Source of the DNA: a virus
Virus record (IMG/VR): IMGVR_UViG_3300017989_000351
Coordinates: 1 to 28,406 of that record
Direction: 5' to 3' (one strand)
DNA length: 28,406 nt
Positions within the stretch are counted from its first letter, which is position 1, and each line of letters opens with the position of its first letter. A program made the position numbers and the translations under genes. Below are positions 15,053 through 23,017 of the stretch, in pieces. The notes beneath the pieces were generated by a model that ran no database searches, had not been told where the DNA came from, and saw only the letters and a list, made by a program, of their open reading frames with translations.

Positions 15053-15738
15053 TAGTACCATCCAGGTCGCGGTCTGTTACTTAGTGATTCTTCATATCCC
15101 TCTGGCGCTTCCTTTTTACCCATTCCGTCCGTCCACACTTTAAGATCGGCACGCACATCAGTTCTAAGTGGGAATGTTTTATCTAGATCACCAGGCGACA
15201 TTAAATCTGGCCCCCGTGGTGCAACTAGTGTCTTACCATGGCTTATATCAACCGACAACATTCTATATGTCTGCTCCTGATCGCCACCAATCATCCAAAG
15301 CTTAAGGAATATCACAAGTTCCTGGCTCATAAATCTATCTGTAGTTCTAGCATAGTATGACCTCAACAATGCAACATTCCTCTTGACTTCCGTAGAGTCC
15401 CACCCAGGTATAGCACCTACGATATATGTCCATTCTATAGTTGTTCTTCTAGAACCAGAATTAGCAAATACGGCAAATTCTGGTTGACCTGGGACAGCAG
15501 TCTCTGTCCAATTGCCGTCGCGGCCATCAGAGACAACTTTTGGCGGGAATTGAAAAGCAATCCTAGATCGCGCATTGCCCTCCTTTCCGCCTGGTTGTCT
15601 TAGCTTACCTTCAGGTGTCAGAAAGTCATTACCAAAACCTCTACCTATTAGATGGGCATCGTCAAGACCCTTTTGCGGAACTGCGAACGCAGCCGCTCTA
15701 GCTATGTTGGTATCTATATCACATAATCTGGACGCCAT
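15052..15738 (-). CDS. Probable baseplate hub/tail-tube adaptor protein
   Basis: This 228-residue virion protein lies directly downstream of the tape measure gene (GGAGG six bases before its ATG). The core, around residues 60-135, is beta-rich: IAFQFPPKVVSD, EFAVFANSGSRRTTIEWTYI and EVKRNVALLRSYY. An FQFPPxV strand followed by a WTY strand recalls tube-initiator or LysM-associated hub proteins that lie after tape measure genes in contractile phages (the slot of gpU/gp48-type proteins), but I could not assign a family from sequence alone. The C-terminus ends SNRPRPGWY. The role as adaptor between baseplate hub and tail tube is inferred from position. Confidence 0.6.
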   Translation of the reverse strand: MASRLCDIDTNIARAAAFAVPQKGLDDAHLIGRGFGNDFLTPEGKLRQPGGKEGNARSRIAFQFPPKVVSDGRDGNWTETAVPGQPEFAVFANSGSRRTTIEWTYIVGAIPGWDSTEVKRNVALLRSYYARTTDRFMSQELVIFLKLWMIGGDQEQTYRMLSVDISHGKTLVAPRGPDLMSPGDLDKTFPLRTDVRADLKVWTDGMGKKEAPEGYEESLSNRPRPGWY

Positions 15739-15740
15739 TA

Positions 15741-18700
15741 CTAACCTCCATCCGGCTCGCCGCCACCCTTAGCACCACCGCTACCGATACGATTCCTCCT
15801 GCCGGACCTCTTCACATTCGTCAGTGCTTCTAATATTTCAACATCTCTATTCTTATCACGCAGCTCACCAAGTATTTCTACTATTTCACCCAATACGGCA
15901 GTCTGTTGTCTTGTTGCTGTACTGTTCTCCCTACCTTGACGCCACGTATTAGGTGATTCTTGATCAAAAACTTGTGTTGATGGTATCTCGCCTGGCATCT
16001 CAACACCCTCTGGCAATGCCAACCCCGCACTGGCTTCAGATGGTGTCGATGTCGCAGCCGGTAACTCGGTGACAGGTGCCATAGCCTCATCTATCTTAGA
16101 CGTCTCATCAGATATTTTGGTTACACCCTCCTTGATCGTCTTAGATATCTCTTCAAAAACATTCTCGATAAACGACTTGGTATTGAGCATCGACTCAAAG
16201 CCAAGTATCAATTTGCCAGAAACCGAATGCACAATCTTAACAAGATTGCCGATGGCTTTTTCAATCGACTTACGATCAAGAGCGGTATTGATGTTCTTTA
16301 GACCAGTCACGAGCGATTTGATGCCATCGACTATATTAACGGATGCGTCACTTATACTGATCTCATTAATATCATATAATGCATCAGCAAGGTTCATAAC
16401 GCCAGTGCCAGCATTGGATAATGTATCAAGCTCAGAAACAGCAGCAGTGATCTCCTTCCTGGACTTGTTGATATCCGCAGCAAACGTCCTGACAGCTCCA
16501 CCAACACCCTTCAGCCTGGTGTAGTTGACATTAGTAAGTGAATCAAGAGACTTAGATAGCATATCAAACGATTCAGCAACTGCAGACAGCCTAGACAGGC
16601 TTATCAACCACAGTGATACACTAAATGCAGTAAATGCAAGTCCTATTCCAACAGAACCAAGCATCATCAAACTAGCGGCGGCGATCAGCATAACACTAGC
16701 AGCGATGACGGTACCAAGGAACGTCAACAATCCTAACGAAATCTCCTCTAGCTGCGCGACACTAACGCCAGCCATCGAATCAATCGCACCGGCTATTAGC
16801 TTCAGACCAAACCCAAACGCAACGGCGGCGACACCAATAAGTATCGCGGCAACAGACAACCCAAGCAACGCTACAGTCAGTACAAGTATCCCAGGTGCAT
16901 AGGCAACACTAGCACCGCCAAGCACAGCTATCGCACCAGCTATAGCCAGCAACGTATTAGTAGCGTTCGGTCCAGCATCACCCATCATCTTGATGGCGGC
17001 ACCAACAAGCCACAGGCCAGCGCCAATCAGAACCATGCCTATACCAGCCGCGATTGCAGCTCCAGCCAGGCTAAGTAATGAAGTAGTGACAGCTATTAAC
17101 CCAATACCAAGCAATGCACCCATAGCTCCAAGCTTAGCTAGCGCAACCATGACCTCGCCTATGGCTGTTGCTGCACCAGACCCATGCTCTGAAATCGTAG
17201 CCAACGAACTAGCTATAAGTGTGAACCCAACACCCATCAATGCTATACCAGCACCCGCAAGCAGTGCAGCAGCACCAATGGCAAGCAACACACCAGCAAC
17301 AACAACAAGAGCGGGTGCCATGTAATATCCAGCGATACCAAGTGCGATTATCGCAACTGTCATCGCAACCAGTGCCGCGATAGCACCCCAACCGGCCTCA
17401 GCAACAGACACAATGGCGGCACCCATCATTTTGAATCCGACACCAACCATTATGGTCGCTGCACCAACAGCCAAGGCCGCAGCGGCTATACTAAGCAGCA
17501 CACCAACCACTATCCACCCAACTGGTGCCAATAGATATGCAGCAACAGTCAATCCGCCAAGCACAACAATCAGCGCTACCAATGGCCCGATTATAGCCCA
17601 GCCAAGTGACGCCATAGTAACAAATGACGAAGCGAGTAGCTTGAACCCATACCCAACCATCACGACAGCAGCACCAAGCGCAAGCATCACCGCAGCTGCG
17701 GACAACAACAGACCAGACAATGTAGTCATTACCGGCACAGACGCTGCGGCGGTATATGTCAACGCTATAATAGCAACGGCGAGTGCGCCAAACACGACCA
17801 CCATAATGAGTAGTGGTATCAACGCACTAGCACCCAGATCAGCAATCATTTTAAACGCTATAGCCACCATGAGAACACTAAGCCCAACACTGGCAACAGC
17901 AGCGGCCAATGCCAATAGCTTAGCTGGACTCAGAACCTTCATAAATTGGCCAAGCAAGATTATGCCAACCTTAATGACGGCATAAACAACTCCTATCCCA
18001 AGTAGCGTCTTAATAACACCGCCGAACGTTATATCAAATCCTTTAAGTGCATTCGTTGTACCCTTTACAGCACCGCTCGTGCCTTCAGCTGCATCGGCCA
18101 CTTTACTGACAGCTTCGGCAGTCGCCTCTGCTGGCTTAACAATAGCGGTTAGTGGCCCTGCTGCCTCTGCTACCTTACCAACAGCATCTGCAGCCGCCTC
18201 TGCTGGAGGTGCAATCGCTATCATGGGGTCAATAAACTTGAGTACCGCATCTATAAGTGGCTCAATAACATCCAATAACGCCATGATGTATGGCTTGATC
18301 CTGATGATTAGCGACTGCCAAGCAATAGTGATCTTGTTGAGTATTTCCTCAATCCGTTTGCCCATGTTCAGCATGGACTTTCCATACATCTCATTGAGCT
18401 TATTCTGTTGGTCATAATTCTTCAGCACTGAATCTTGGGCCGACTTAAACTTGTTGAAATCATTTACCGCACCCTCGCCAACAAGCTTGTTGGCATCAGC
18501 CCATGCATAAGTCTCTGCCAATAATTCCTTAGTAACACCAACCTGTGCGCTATATGCTTCAGCCATGTTCAGCATTTGTAACGCACCAGATTCAGAATGT
18601 ATATCAATGTCGCCCAGCTGGCCCGACATCTCATTCATCACGTCCATCAGACCAAGTTGGATTGCGGTAAGCTTGCGCTCAGCACCAGTCAAACCTTCAA

Positions 18701-19796
18701 GTTGTGAATGGAATTTTGCACCCCTAGAGGCAAGTATGTTTTGCGCAACAGCATTGTCTAATAGTGTACTTGTCAATTCTTGCATCGCCCCGACATTGCC
18801 CTTTGTCTGGCCAGCAAATGCAACCATCCTATTTTGATAATCCTGTACCATCTCCATGTTCTTACGGCCCCAGATGAACATTCTGACCCCAGCCTTCTCA
18901 GTTTGCTCGGCCATCAGTGACTGCATCTGTTCAGTCGTAAGGCCAGCCTGCTCCATAGCATATGTCATCTTGGCTAGAACACGTTCGGTGGCCTGAACAC
19001 CAAACCCAGCAAGCCTCATCTTGCGTGCCCAGTTGGCAGTAGCATCTGCACTGACACCAGTAACATGCGAGAATTGGGCAGTCATACCAATATACTTCTC
19101 GAGGTCACGTCCTGGTACACGCATAATTTGCCCAAGTATCTTGCCAGCTTCCGTCGCCTCAGTTTTTAAGACACCATACTCAACGGCTGCCCTATTGACC
19201 TTAGTGAGCATTTCATCCATAGACCCCTGTGATCTGAAAGATGCATACTGAAACTGTGCTGATTCCTCATTCAGCGCATGGAATGCCGCCCTAATAGCGT
19301 TCATACTAAATAGCACACCTCCGAGTGCAAGCGCCGATTTAGCCGTTTTCTTTGTGAAGTCCCACCACGATTCATTTACCTCATCAACATGATCCCTCAT
19401 CATAGCGATATTCTCAGAGATATCGCCAGTGTCAATGACTATCGTGGCCAAATAGTCAATCATTTCTTGAAGGCGTTCAACCACTTGGCCCAGAGCAATA
19501 CTGATTTGTTGCTGCGCCTCAAGCATCTCAGTAGACGGTGTAGTTGTCAACGTAAGATTGTCACCAAGGGTAGCGGCACCAGTATTTATCGCAGTAATGT
19601 GTGTGTTGACCTGTTGCATGCTGTCAGATAATGTCTGAGCGGCTTGTGCGAGGTCAGTATTAATAGTTGTCGATAATGTCTGGATATCGGTGTTTATCTG
19701 ATCAATCTGCTCAGATACAGTATCTAACTGTCCAATCGCCGCCGTCGCGTCGATGTTGAGAGCAAGATTCAGGGCATAATCATTAATATCCGCCAT
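15741..19796 (-). CDS. Tape measure protein
   Basis: This 1351-residue protein is the longest in the window and sits within the tail cluster. It sets tail length and occupies the tube lumen. The N-terminal 130 residues are coiled-coil (QLDTVSEQIDQINTDIQTLS). Residues 145-480 resemble the common globular part of phage tape measures. Residues 530-585 are Ala/Glu/Lys-rich. Residues about 595-1070 are almost wholly hydrophobic Gly/Ala/Val/Leu with exact 70-residue repeats. The C-terminus is helical, then Ser/Pro/Gly-rich (GAKGGGEPDGG). If largely helical at 0.15 nm per residue it would span about 200 nm, an inferred upper guide to tail length. The hydrophobic part may form a membrane channel during DNA entry. 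The ATG at 19794-19796 has a GAGGAG only at a distance. Confidence 0.92.
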   Translation of the reverse strand: MADINDYALNLALNIDATAAIGQLDTVSEQIDQINTDIQTLSTTINTDLAQAAQTLSDSMQQVNTHITAINTGAATLGDNLTLTTTPSTEMLEAQQQISIALGQVVERLQEMIDYLATIVIDTGDISENIAMMRDHVDEVNESWWDFTKKTAKSALALGGVLFSMNAIRAAFHALNEESAQFQYASFRSQGSMDEMLTKVNRAAVEYGVLKTEATEAGKILGQIMRVPGRDLEKYIGMTAQFSHVTGVSADATANWARKMRLAGFGVQATERVLAKMTYAMEQAGLTTEQMQSLMAEQTEKAGVRMFIWGRKNMEMVQDYQNRMVAFAGQTKGNVGAMQELTSTLLDNAVAQNILASRGAKFHSQLEGLTGAERKLTAIQLGLMDVMNEMSGQLGDIDIHSESGALQMLNMAEAYSAQVGVTKELLAETYAWADANKLVGEGAVNDFNKFKSAQDSVLKNYDQQNKLNEMYGKSMLNMGKRIEEILNKITIAWQSLIIRIKPYIMALLDVIEPLIDAVLKFIDPMIAIAPPAEAAADAVGKVAEAAGPLTAIVKPAEATAEAVSKVADAAEGTSGAVKGTTNALKGFDITFGGVIKTLLGIGVVYAVIKVGIILLGQFMKVLSPAKLLALAAAVASVGLSVLMVAIAFKMIADLGASALIPLLIMVVVFGALAVAIIALTYTAAASVPVMTTLSGLLLSAAAVMLALGAAVVMVGYGFKLLASSFVTMASLGWAIIGPLVALIVVLGGLTVAAYLLAPVGWIVVGVLLSIAAAALAVGAATIMVGVGFKMMGAAIVSVAEAGWGAIAALVAMTVAIIALGIAGYYMAPALVVVAGVLLAIGAAALLAGAGIALMGVGFTLIASSLATISEHGSGAATAIGEVMVALAKLGAMGALLGIGLIAVTTSLLSLAGAAIAAGIGMVLIGAGLWLVGAAIKMMGDAGPNATNTLLAIAGAIAVLGGASVAYAPGILVLTVALLGLSVAAILIGVAAVAFGFGLKLIAGAIDSMAGVSVAQLEEISLGLLTFLGTVIAASVMLIAAASLMMLGSVGIGLAFTAFSVSLWLISLSRLSAVAESFDMLSKSLDSLTNVNYTRLKGVGGAVRTFAADINKSRKEITAAVSELDTLSNAGTGVMNLADALYDINEISISDASVNIVDGIKSLVTGLKNINTALDRKSIEKAIGNLVKIVHSVSGKLILGFESMLNTKSFIENVFEEISKTIKEGVTKISDETSKIDEAMAPVTELPAATSTPSEASAGLALPEGVEMPGEIPSTQVFDQESPNTWRQGRENSTATRQQTAVLGEIVEILGELRDKNRDVEILEALTNVKRSGRRNRIGSGGAKGGGEPDGG
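16617..17876 (-). repeat. Six exact 70-residue hydrophobic repeats within the tape measure gene
   Basis: Residues 641-1060 of the tape measure protein divide into six consecutive 70-residue units (210 bases each). The position equivalent to the Phe in GFK recurs at residues 648, 718, 788, 858, 928 (Leu) and 998 (Leu), always 70 apart. The first is in IAFKM, the next ones in VGYGFKL, VGVGFKM, VGVGFTL, GAGLWL and GFGLKL. Each is followed by a short polar turn (for example MASLGW, VAEAGW, ISEHGS, MGDAGP) and two hydrophobic helices. The protein units are diverged and the DNA copies are not near-identical, so the duplications are old. Confidence 0.85.
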
Positions 19797-19811
19797 AACC
19801 TATAATATATT

Positions 19812-21191
19812 TTATCTCCTCGCCTGGGAGTTGGTCTTGCCTACTTTCTTGCCAAATGCATCATAATCTATCTTAGAACAATATAAATCAGTGGTCCACC
19901 CATCCTCATCAGCCGCATGGTCAAAACCATATACTATCCAGTTGCCGTGCAAAAACTGCTGGTCATTATCATCAGTCAGCATGATCACGTTGATGGTATC
20001 GGCACCAAGACCTTCAGACCCAGACCATATATAGTGTCCAGTAACAGTAAACCTGCATCTCATAGTCAGATCGTTGAGACCCAGATACAGACGACGTGCG
20101 CGACCGTCAATATATTGGTCATATTTCAAACCAAGATCACCAGCAGAATGCTCGGGGATTGGGTGTACATGCGACCAGCCAACGCCATACGTTCCCTCTG
20201 GCTGCGGACTATCGGTTGTTCTGGCATATGATGTTTTTACTGTATTCGATGGGTTATACTTATTTGGAGTGCCAACATCATCAACGCCAACATCCTGCTC
20301 ATAATCAACCTGATCATAGTACACACCAGAAACCGCTGACATCCCACCACTTAGTATCTTATCACCGACCATCTGTATAGCGTTGTCGCCAAGCATCTCC
20401 CACTCTTGTATATCTCCCTGACCATATGGGCCACCGCCATAGCCCCTATATTCATAGGTGCTCCTATGTAATGAGTCGACGCGGGCTTGTTCTTGTATAA
20501 TAAGCTTCTTGCCGTCCGGATATTTAAACCACCTTGTCTCTTTTTCATTAACAGTGCAGGACCACTCAAGCATTGAGTCAATAAGTGCCATCGGCGGCAG
20601 GCGATATTGATACCATTTATTGAACTTACTGTCGGTAGTTCTGCCTCTAAAATCGAGCGTAACATCAGCACCGTAGTCAATTACTACTTGTTCAATCGCC
20701 TCTTTTACGTTACCCTCATAAGCACCACCACCAGCGTCGCCTGCAGACAACCAGTATGTTGGATAGTCAACACCCACGAATTCAATCCATGCTGTGTTGT
20801 CAGATTCGCCATGCGGTGTAACAGACACCAGTGCGTGTTGCTGCTTTCGTATCCATAATTTATCGTTATTCATCCAGCCGACTTGCGACTCTATCTCAAG
20901 TGGTGCGTACCTCTTGCTATACTTAAAATATTGCTTGCCAAACAGTGGATTCATCTCTATGAATCTCATATCTGAAAGGCGAATCCTAACCATTTCGCCA
21001 CGGTTAAGCATAGCACTATACTCAAACCTACGGCAGTGTGGGGTTATGTCAAACGATCTACCCTCTCGTTTTATCAAAACCTTAAATATTGGTGATGTTG
21101 TAGCAGATGGGCCAAGCCGCTCTGGTGTTCCAAGACCTGGCGATGCATTGCCGGATGGCCTTCGTGGTGATTGGATAAGTCGCTTAGTCAC
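19812..21191 (-). CDS. Baseplate hub protein, gp27/gpD-like
   Basis: This 459-residue protein is probably the hub on which the spike sits and which continues the tail tube (T4 gp27, P2 gpD). After a disordered Pro/Ser/Gly N-terminus, residues about 35-75 (FKVLIKREGRSFDITPHCRR, then MVRIRLSD) show the family's opening strand pattern. There follow tube-like beta segments and a central helical part (NVKEAIEQVVIDYGADV, then PPMALIDSMLEWSC) typical of late-control-D proteins, and a C-terminal beta domain. The start GTG at 21189-21191 has a strong AAAGGAG seven bases upstream. It lies upstream of the tape measure rather than next to the spike gene. Assignment is from pattern and context and is moderately sure. 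Confidence 0.7.
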   Translation of the reverse strand: MTKRLIQSPRRPSGNASPGLGTPERLGPSATTSPIFKVLIKREGRSFDITPHCRRFEYSAMLNRGEMVRIRLSDMRFIEMNPLFGKQYFKYSKRYAPLEIESQVGWMNNDKLWIRKQQHALVSVTPHGESDNTAWIEFVGVDYPTYWLSAGDAGGGAYEGNVKEAIEQVVIDYGADVTLDFRGRTTDSKFNKWYQYRLPPMALIDSMLEWSCTVNEKETRWFKYPDGKKLIIQEQARVDSLHRSTYEYRGYGGGPYGQGDIQEWEMLGDNAIQMVGDKILSGGMSAVSGVYYDQVDYEQDVGVDDVGTPNKYNPSNTVKTSYARTTDSPQPEGTYGVGWSHVHPIPEHSAGDLGLKYDQYIDGRARRLYLGLNDLTMRCRFTVTGHYIWSGSEGLGADTINVIMLTDDNDQQFLHGNWIVYGFDHAADEDGWTTDLYCSKIDYDAFGKKVGKTNSQARR

Positions 21192-21467
21192 ATGAAACTC
21201 CTTTGGATAAAATATGGCTCACCAGCAAAACACGACTTGTTCCTACAATTATCGGATTCGGGGGGTACACTAATACTCCTAAAGTCCAAGTTAATGGATA
21301 AAGCTGAGCTTCGGCTGGTGCGTCAGAGCTTCCACATGTTATCCAGGTTAGATTTGGATAGCCGGATGAGATGGTTGAAAGACCGTGCCCCACAATCAAT
21401 GAAAAACGCCTATAGAAAATTCAGGACACAAAACATCACAATCCTCAAAGAGTATTTACCAGGGTAG
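21192..21467 (+). CDS. Unknown small basic protein (plus-strand island)
   Basis: I do not recognise this 91-residue basic, helical protein (MKLLWIKYGSPAKHDLFL at the N-terminus, a central KAELRLVRQSFHMLSRLDLD, and ITILKEYLPG at the end). The ATG at 21192-21194 directly abuts the divergent GTG of the hub gene, with no base between them. No good Shine-Dalgarno precedes it, and a TTG at 21171 would extend it by seven codons into the hub gene. Residue composition and codon use like the next plus-strand gene argue that it is real. Confidence 0.55.
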   Translation: MKLLWIKYGSPAKHDLFLQLSDSGGTLILLKSKLMDKAELRLVRQSFHMLSRLDLDSRMRWLKDRAPQSMKNAYRKFRTQNITILKEYLPG

Positions 21468-21483
21468 ATTAATAATCCCCGGC

Positions 21484-21507
21484 CCTACCGCTACAACTTG
21501 GTAGGAG
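21484..21507 (+). promoter_or_regulatory. Hairpin overlapping a ribosome-binding site
   Basis: CCTACC at 21484-21489 can pair perfectly with GGTAGG at 21500-21505 (6-bp stem, 10-base loop). The 3' arm contains the start of the TAGGAG Shine-Dalgarno (21502-21507) of the gene that begins at 21515. Pairing would hide the ribosome-binding site, as operator hairpins of some T4 early mRNAs do. Chance is possible for a stem this short. Confidence 0.35.
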
Positions 21508-21514
21508 AATAATT

Positions 21515-21952
21515 ATGAATATCAAAGAACTAGACCTGCTCACAAAGAATACACCATATTATTCAAGCCGCACGCTGGAAATTAGAACAGCTTCTATGTT
21601 TGTACCAAAAGACGATACAGACGAGGCACTGGAAGAGTTAGAGCGGCTGCAACGCGAAATAGAAGCAGATACCGTAACATATATCAAAATAAAAGAACGA
21701 GTCATGGCAGCTAGCGAGTCACCTGCCATACCACAAAATCAAGCCCCATTCATCGACATGCTAGTCAATCGCGCTGTTAAGAATGTCGATAGGCTAGCTA
21801 GAGATCTGGCGTACGTTAAACGCAAGATCACAGACATCAAGATTAAAAGAGATACCCCACTGAAAAAGAAGAAAAACGACTCTTTCTTCGACACACTCTG
21901 TGTCGCTGCCTGCGGGCTTCTGCTTCTAGGATGGTTTTGGGGTGGCGATTGA
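21515..21952 (+). CDS. Unknown protein with coiled coil and C-terminal membrane segment
   Basis: This 145-residue protein starts at an ATG with TAGGAG seven bases upstream. Residues 35-75 and 90-120 are charged helices likely to form coiled coil (ALEELERLQREIEAD; RLARDLAYVKRKITDIKIK). A KKKK cluster near residue 120 is followed by TLCVAACGLLLLGWFWGG, a short hydrophobic C-terminal anchor, so the protein probably sits in the inner membrane with most of its mass in the cytoplasm. Function is unknown; a lysis or host-takeover role could be imagined but nothing shows it. Its 3' end overlaps the convergent primase gene by 27 bases. Confidence 0.75.
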   Translation: MNIKELDLLTKNTPYYSSRTLEIRTASMFVPKDDTDEALEELERLQREIEADTVTYIKIKERVMAASESPAIPQNQAPFIDMLVNRAVKNVDRLARDLAYVKRKITDIKIKRDTPLKKKKNDSFFDTLCVAACGLLLLGWFWGGD

Positions 21953-23005
21953 TTTACTAGACAATCTGTCTACAATCCCAGTCAGCTTCTTCTTCTCCAT
22001 AAACGTCAGCTGAACCACAGAATCGTTGAGTACATCAAGTACCTTGTCCCAGCCGCAGACATACTTGGCAACATCGTTCCAATCCTTCGTTTCATTCTCC
22101 TCATCACCATCCACATAGCGGTACTTTGGTGGCAGTGCATAATACAACTTGTGGCCAAGCTTTTGCAGCTTTGCGGCATTCGACAAGATACTCTTAATGC
22201 CCGCCTCATCATTATCCGGCGCAAGAATTATCCCGTCCTTCGGATTGAACACACGGATCTTCCTGACCTGCATATCACCAAGTATGGCCCCGCCCGAAGC
22301 CACGCACTGATCCTCGAGAGTCTGCCCATCAATTATCGACTCGACAATAATGACATGGCTAGCTGGTTCCACCTGATCGAAACCATACAAATAATCATTC
22401 CTGTTAACACCCGTATCCAGTGGCGGAAACATAAACGTCTTGTTGAGACGCGATCTGCTCTGCCAGTACACTATTTCGTCATATTCATAATATGGCCATA
22501 TGACATCGAACCCCGAATGCAGCATCCCATACTTCTCTACACGACGTTCATCTATGCCTCGGCTAGCCAGCCACTTCAATAGAGTAGATGCTAGTTTAGG
22601 TTGCGAGGAATCTAGAAGAGACTCAGATGCATCGGGAAGGCCGAGAGAGGTATCGTCCGTGGCCTCCTGCTCTTCGGACGTCTTCTGAACCCTCAGAAAA
22701 AGACGTGGATCAGAAGAGGCTCCGAGAACGCTTCTGACGGCATCAAAGAACGAGCAATTCTTGTACAGCTGCACAAACTTCAGGAACGTACATTTCTTCC
22801 GCCTACCACCCGGCCCAGAGCCAACCCACTCATCACCACGCCAGTCATGGCACAGAGCTTTGGTGCAACTAATATTGAAATGATAGCCAGAATCCTCTCG
22901 GAAGGGGTTATTTATGCGAATCTCGTCGCCGCCCTTCCGGGGCTTGTTATCTGGGAACTCACGAGTGACCCAACCGTATATCTGCTCTGGCTTCAGCTTT
23001 TTCAT
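21926..23005 (-). CDS. DNA primase with Toprim domain
   Basis: This 359-residue protein is a phage-type DnaG/gp61-like primase, which makes RNA primers for lagging-strand synthesis with the replicative helicase. The N-terminal part has a reduced zinc-binding module: C47, C52-H53 and C72 in SCTKALCHDW and KKCTFLKF. The Toprim motifs are clear: HVIIVESIIDG with the catalytic Glu at 212, GGAILGD, and IILAPDNDEAG with Asp 254 and 256. A KDWNDV motif follows at 287-292. T4 gp61 is 342 residues, a close match. It is a replication gene embedded among tail genes, 12 bases after the dockerin-like virion gene. No Shine-Dalgarno is seen; the start is preceded by TAGTATTTCA, as for the MazG-like gene. 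Confidence 0.85.
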   Translation of the reverse strand: MKKLKPEQIYGWVTREFPDNKPRKGGDEIRINNPFREDSGYHFNISCTKALCHDWRGDEWVGSGPGGRRKKCTFLKFVQLYKNCSFFDAVRSVLGASSDPRLFLRVQKTSEEQEATDDTSLGLPDASESLLDSSQPKLASTLLKWLASRGIDERRVEKYGMLHSGFDVIWPYYEYDEIVYWQSRSRLNKTFMFPPLDTGVNRNDYLYGFDQVEPASHVIIVESIIDGQTLEDQCVASGGAILGDMQVRKIRVFNPKDGIILAPDNDEAGIKSILSNAAKLQKLGHKLYYALPPKYRYVDGDEENETKDWNDVAKYVCGWDKVLDVLNDSVVQLTFMEKKKLTGIVDRLSSKSIATPKPS

Positions 23006-23017
23006 GTAGCTGAAATA

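Noticed and set aside
16525-18417. Several long Ala/Pro/Thr-rich plus-strand open frames
   Set aside because: They mirror the Gly/Ala/Val-rich tape measure repeats and have no independent start signals.
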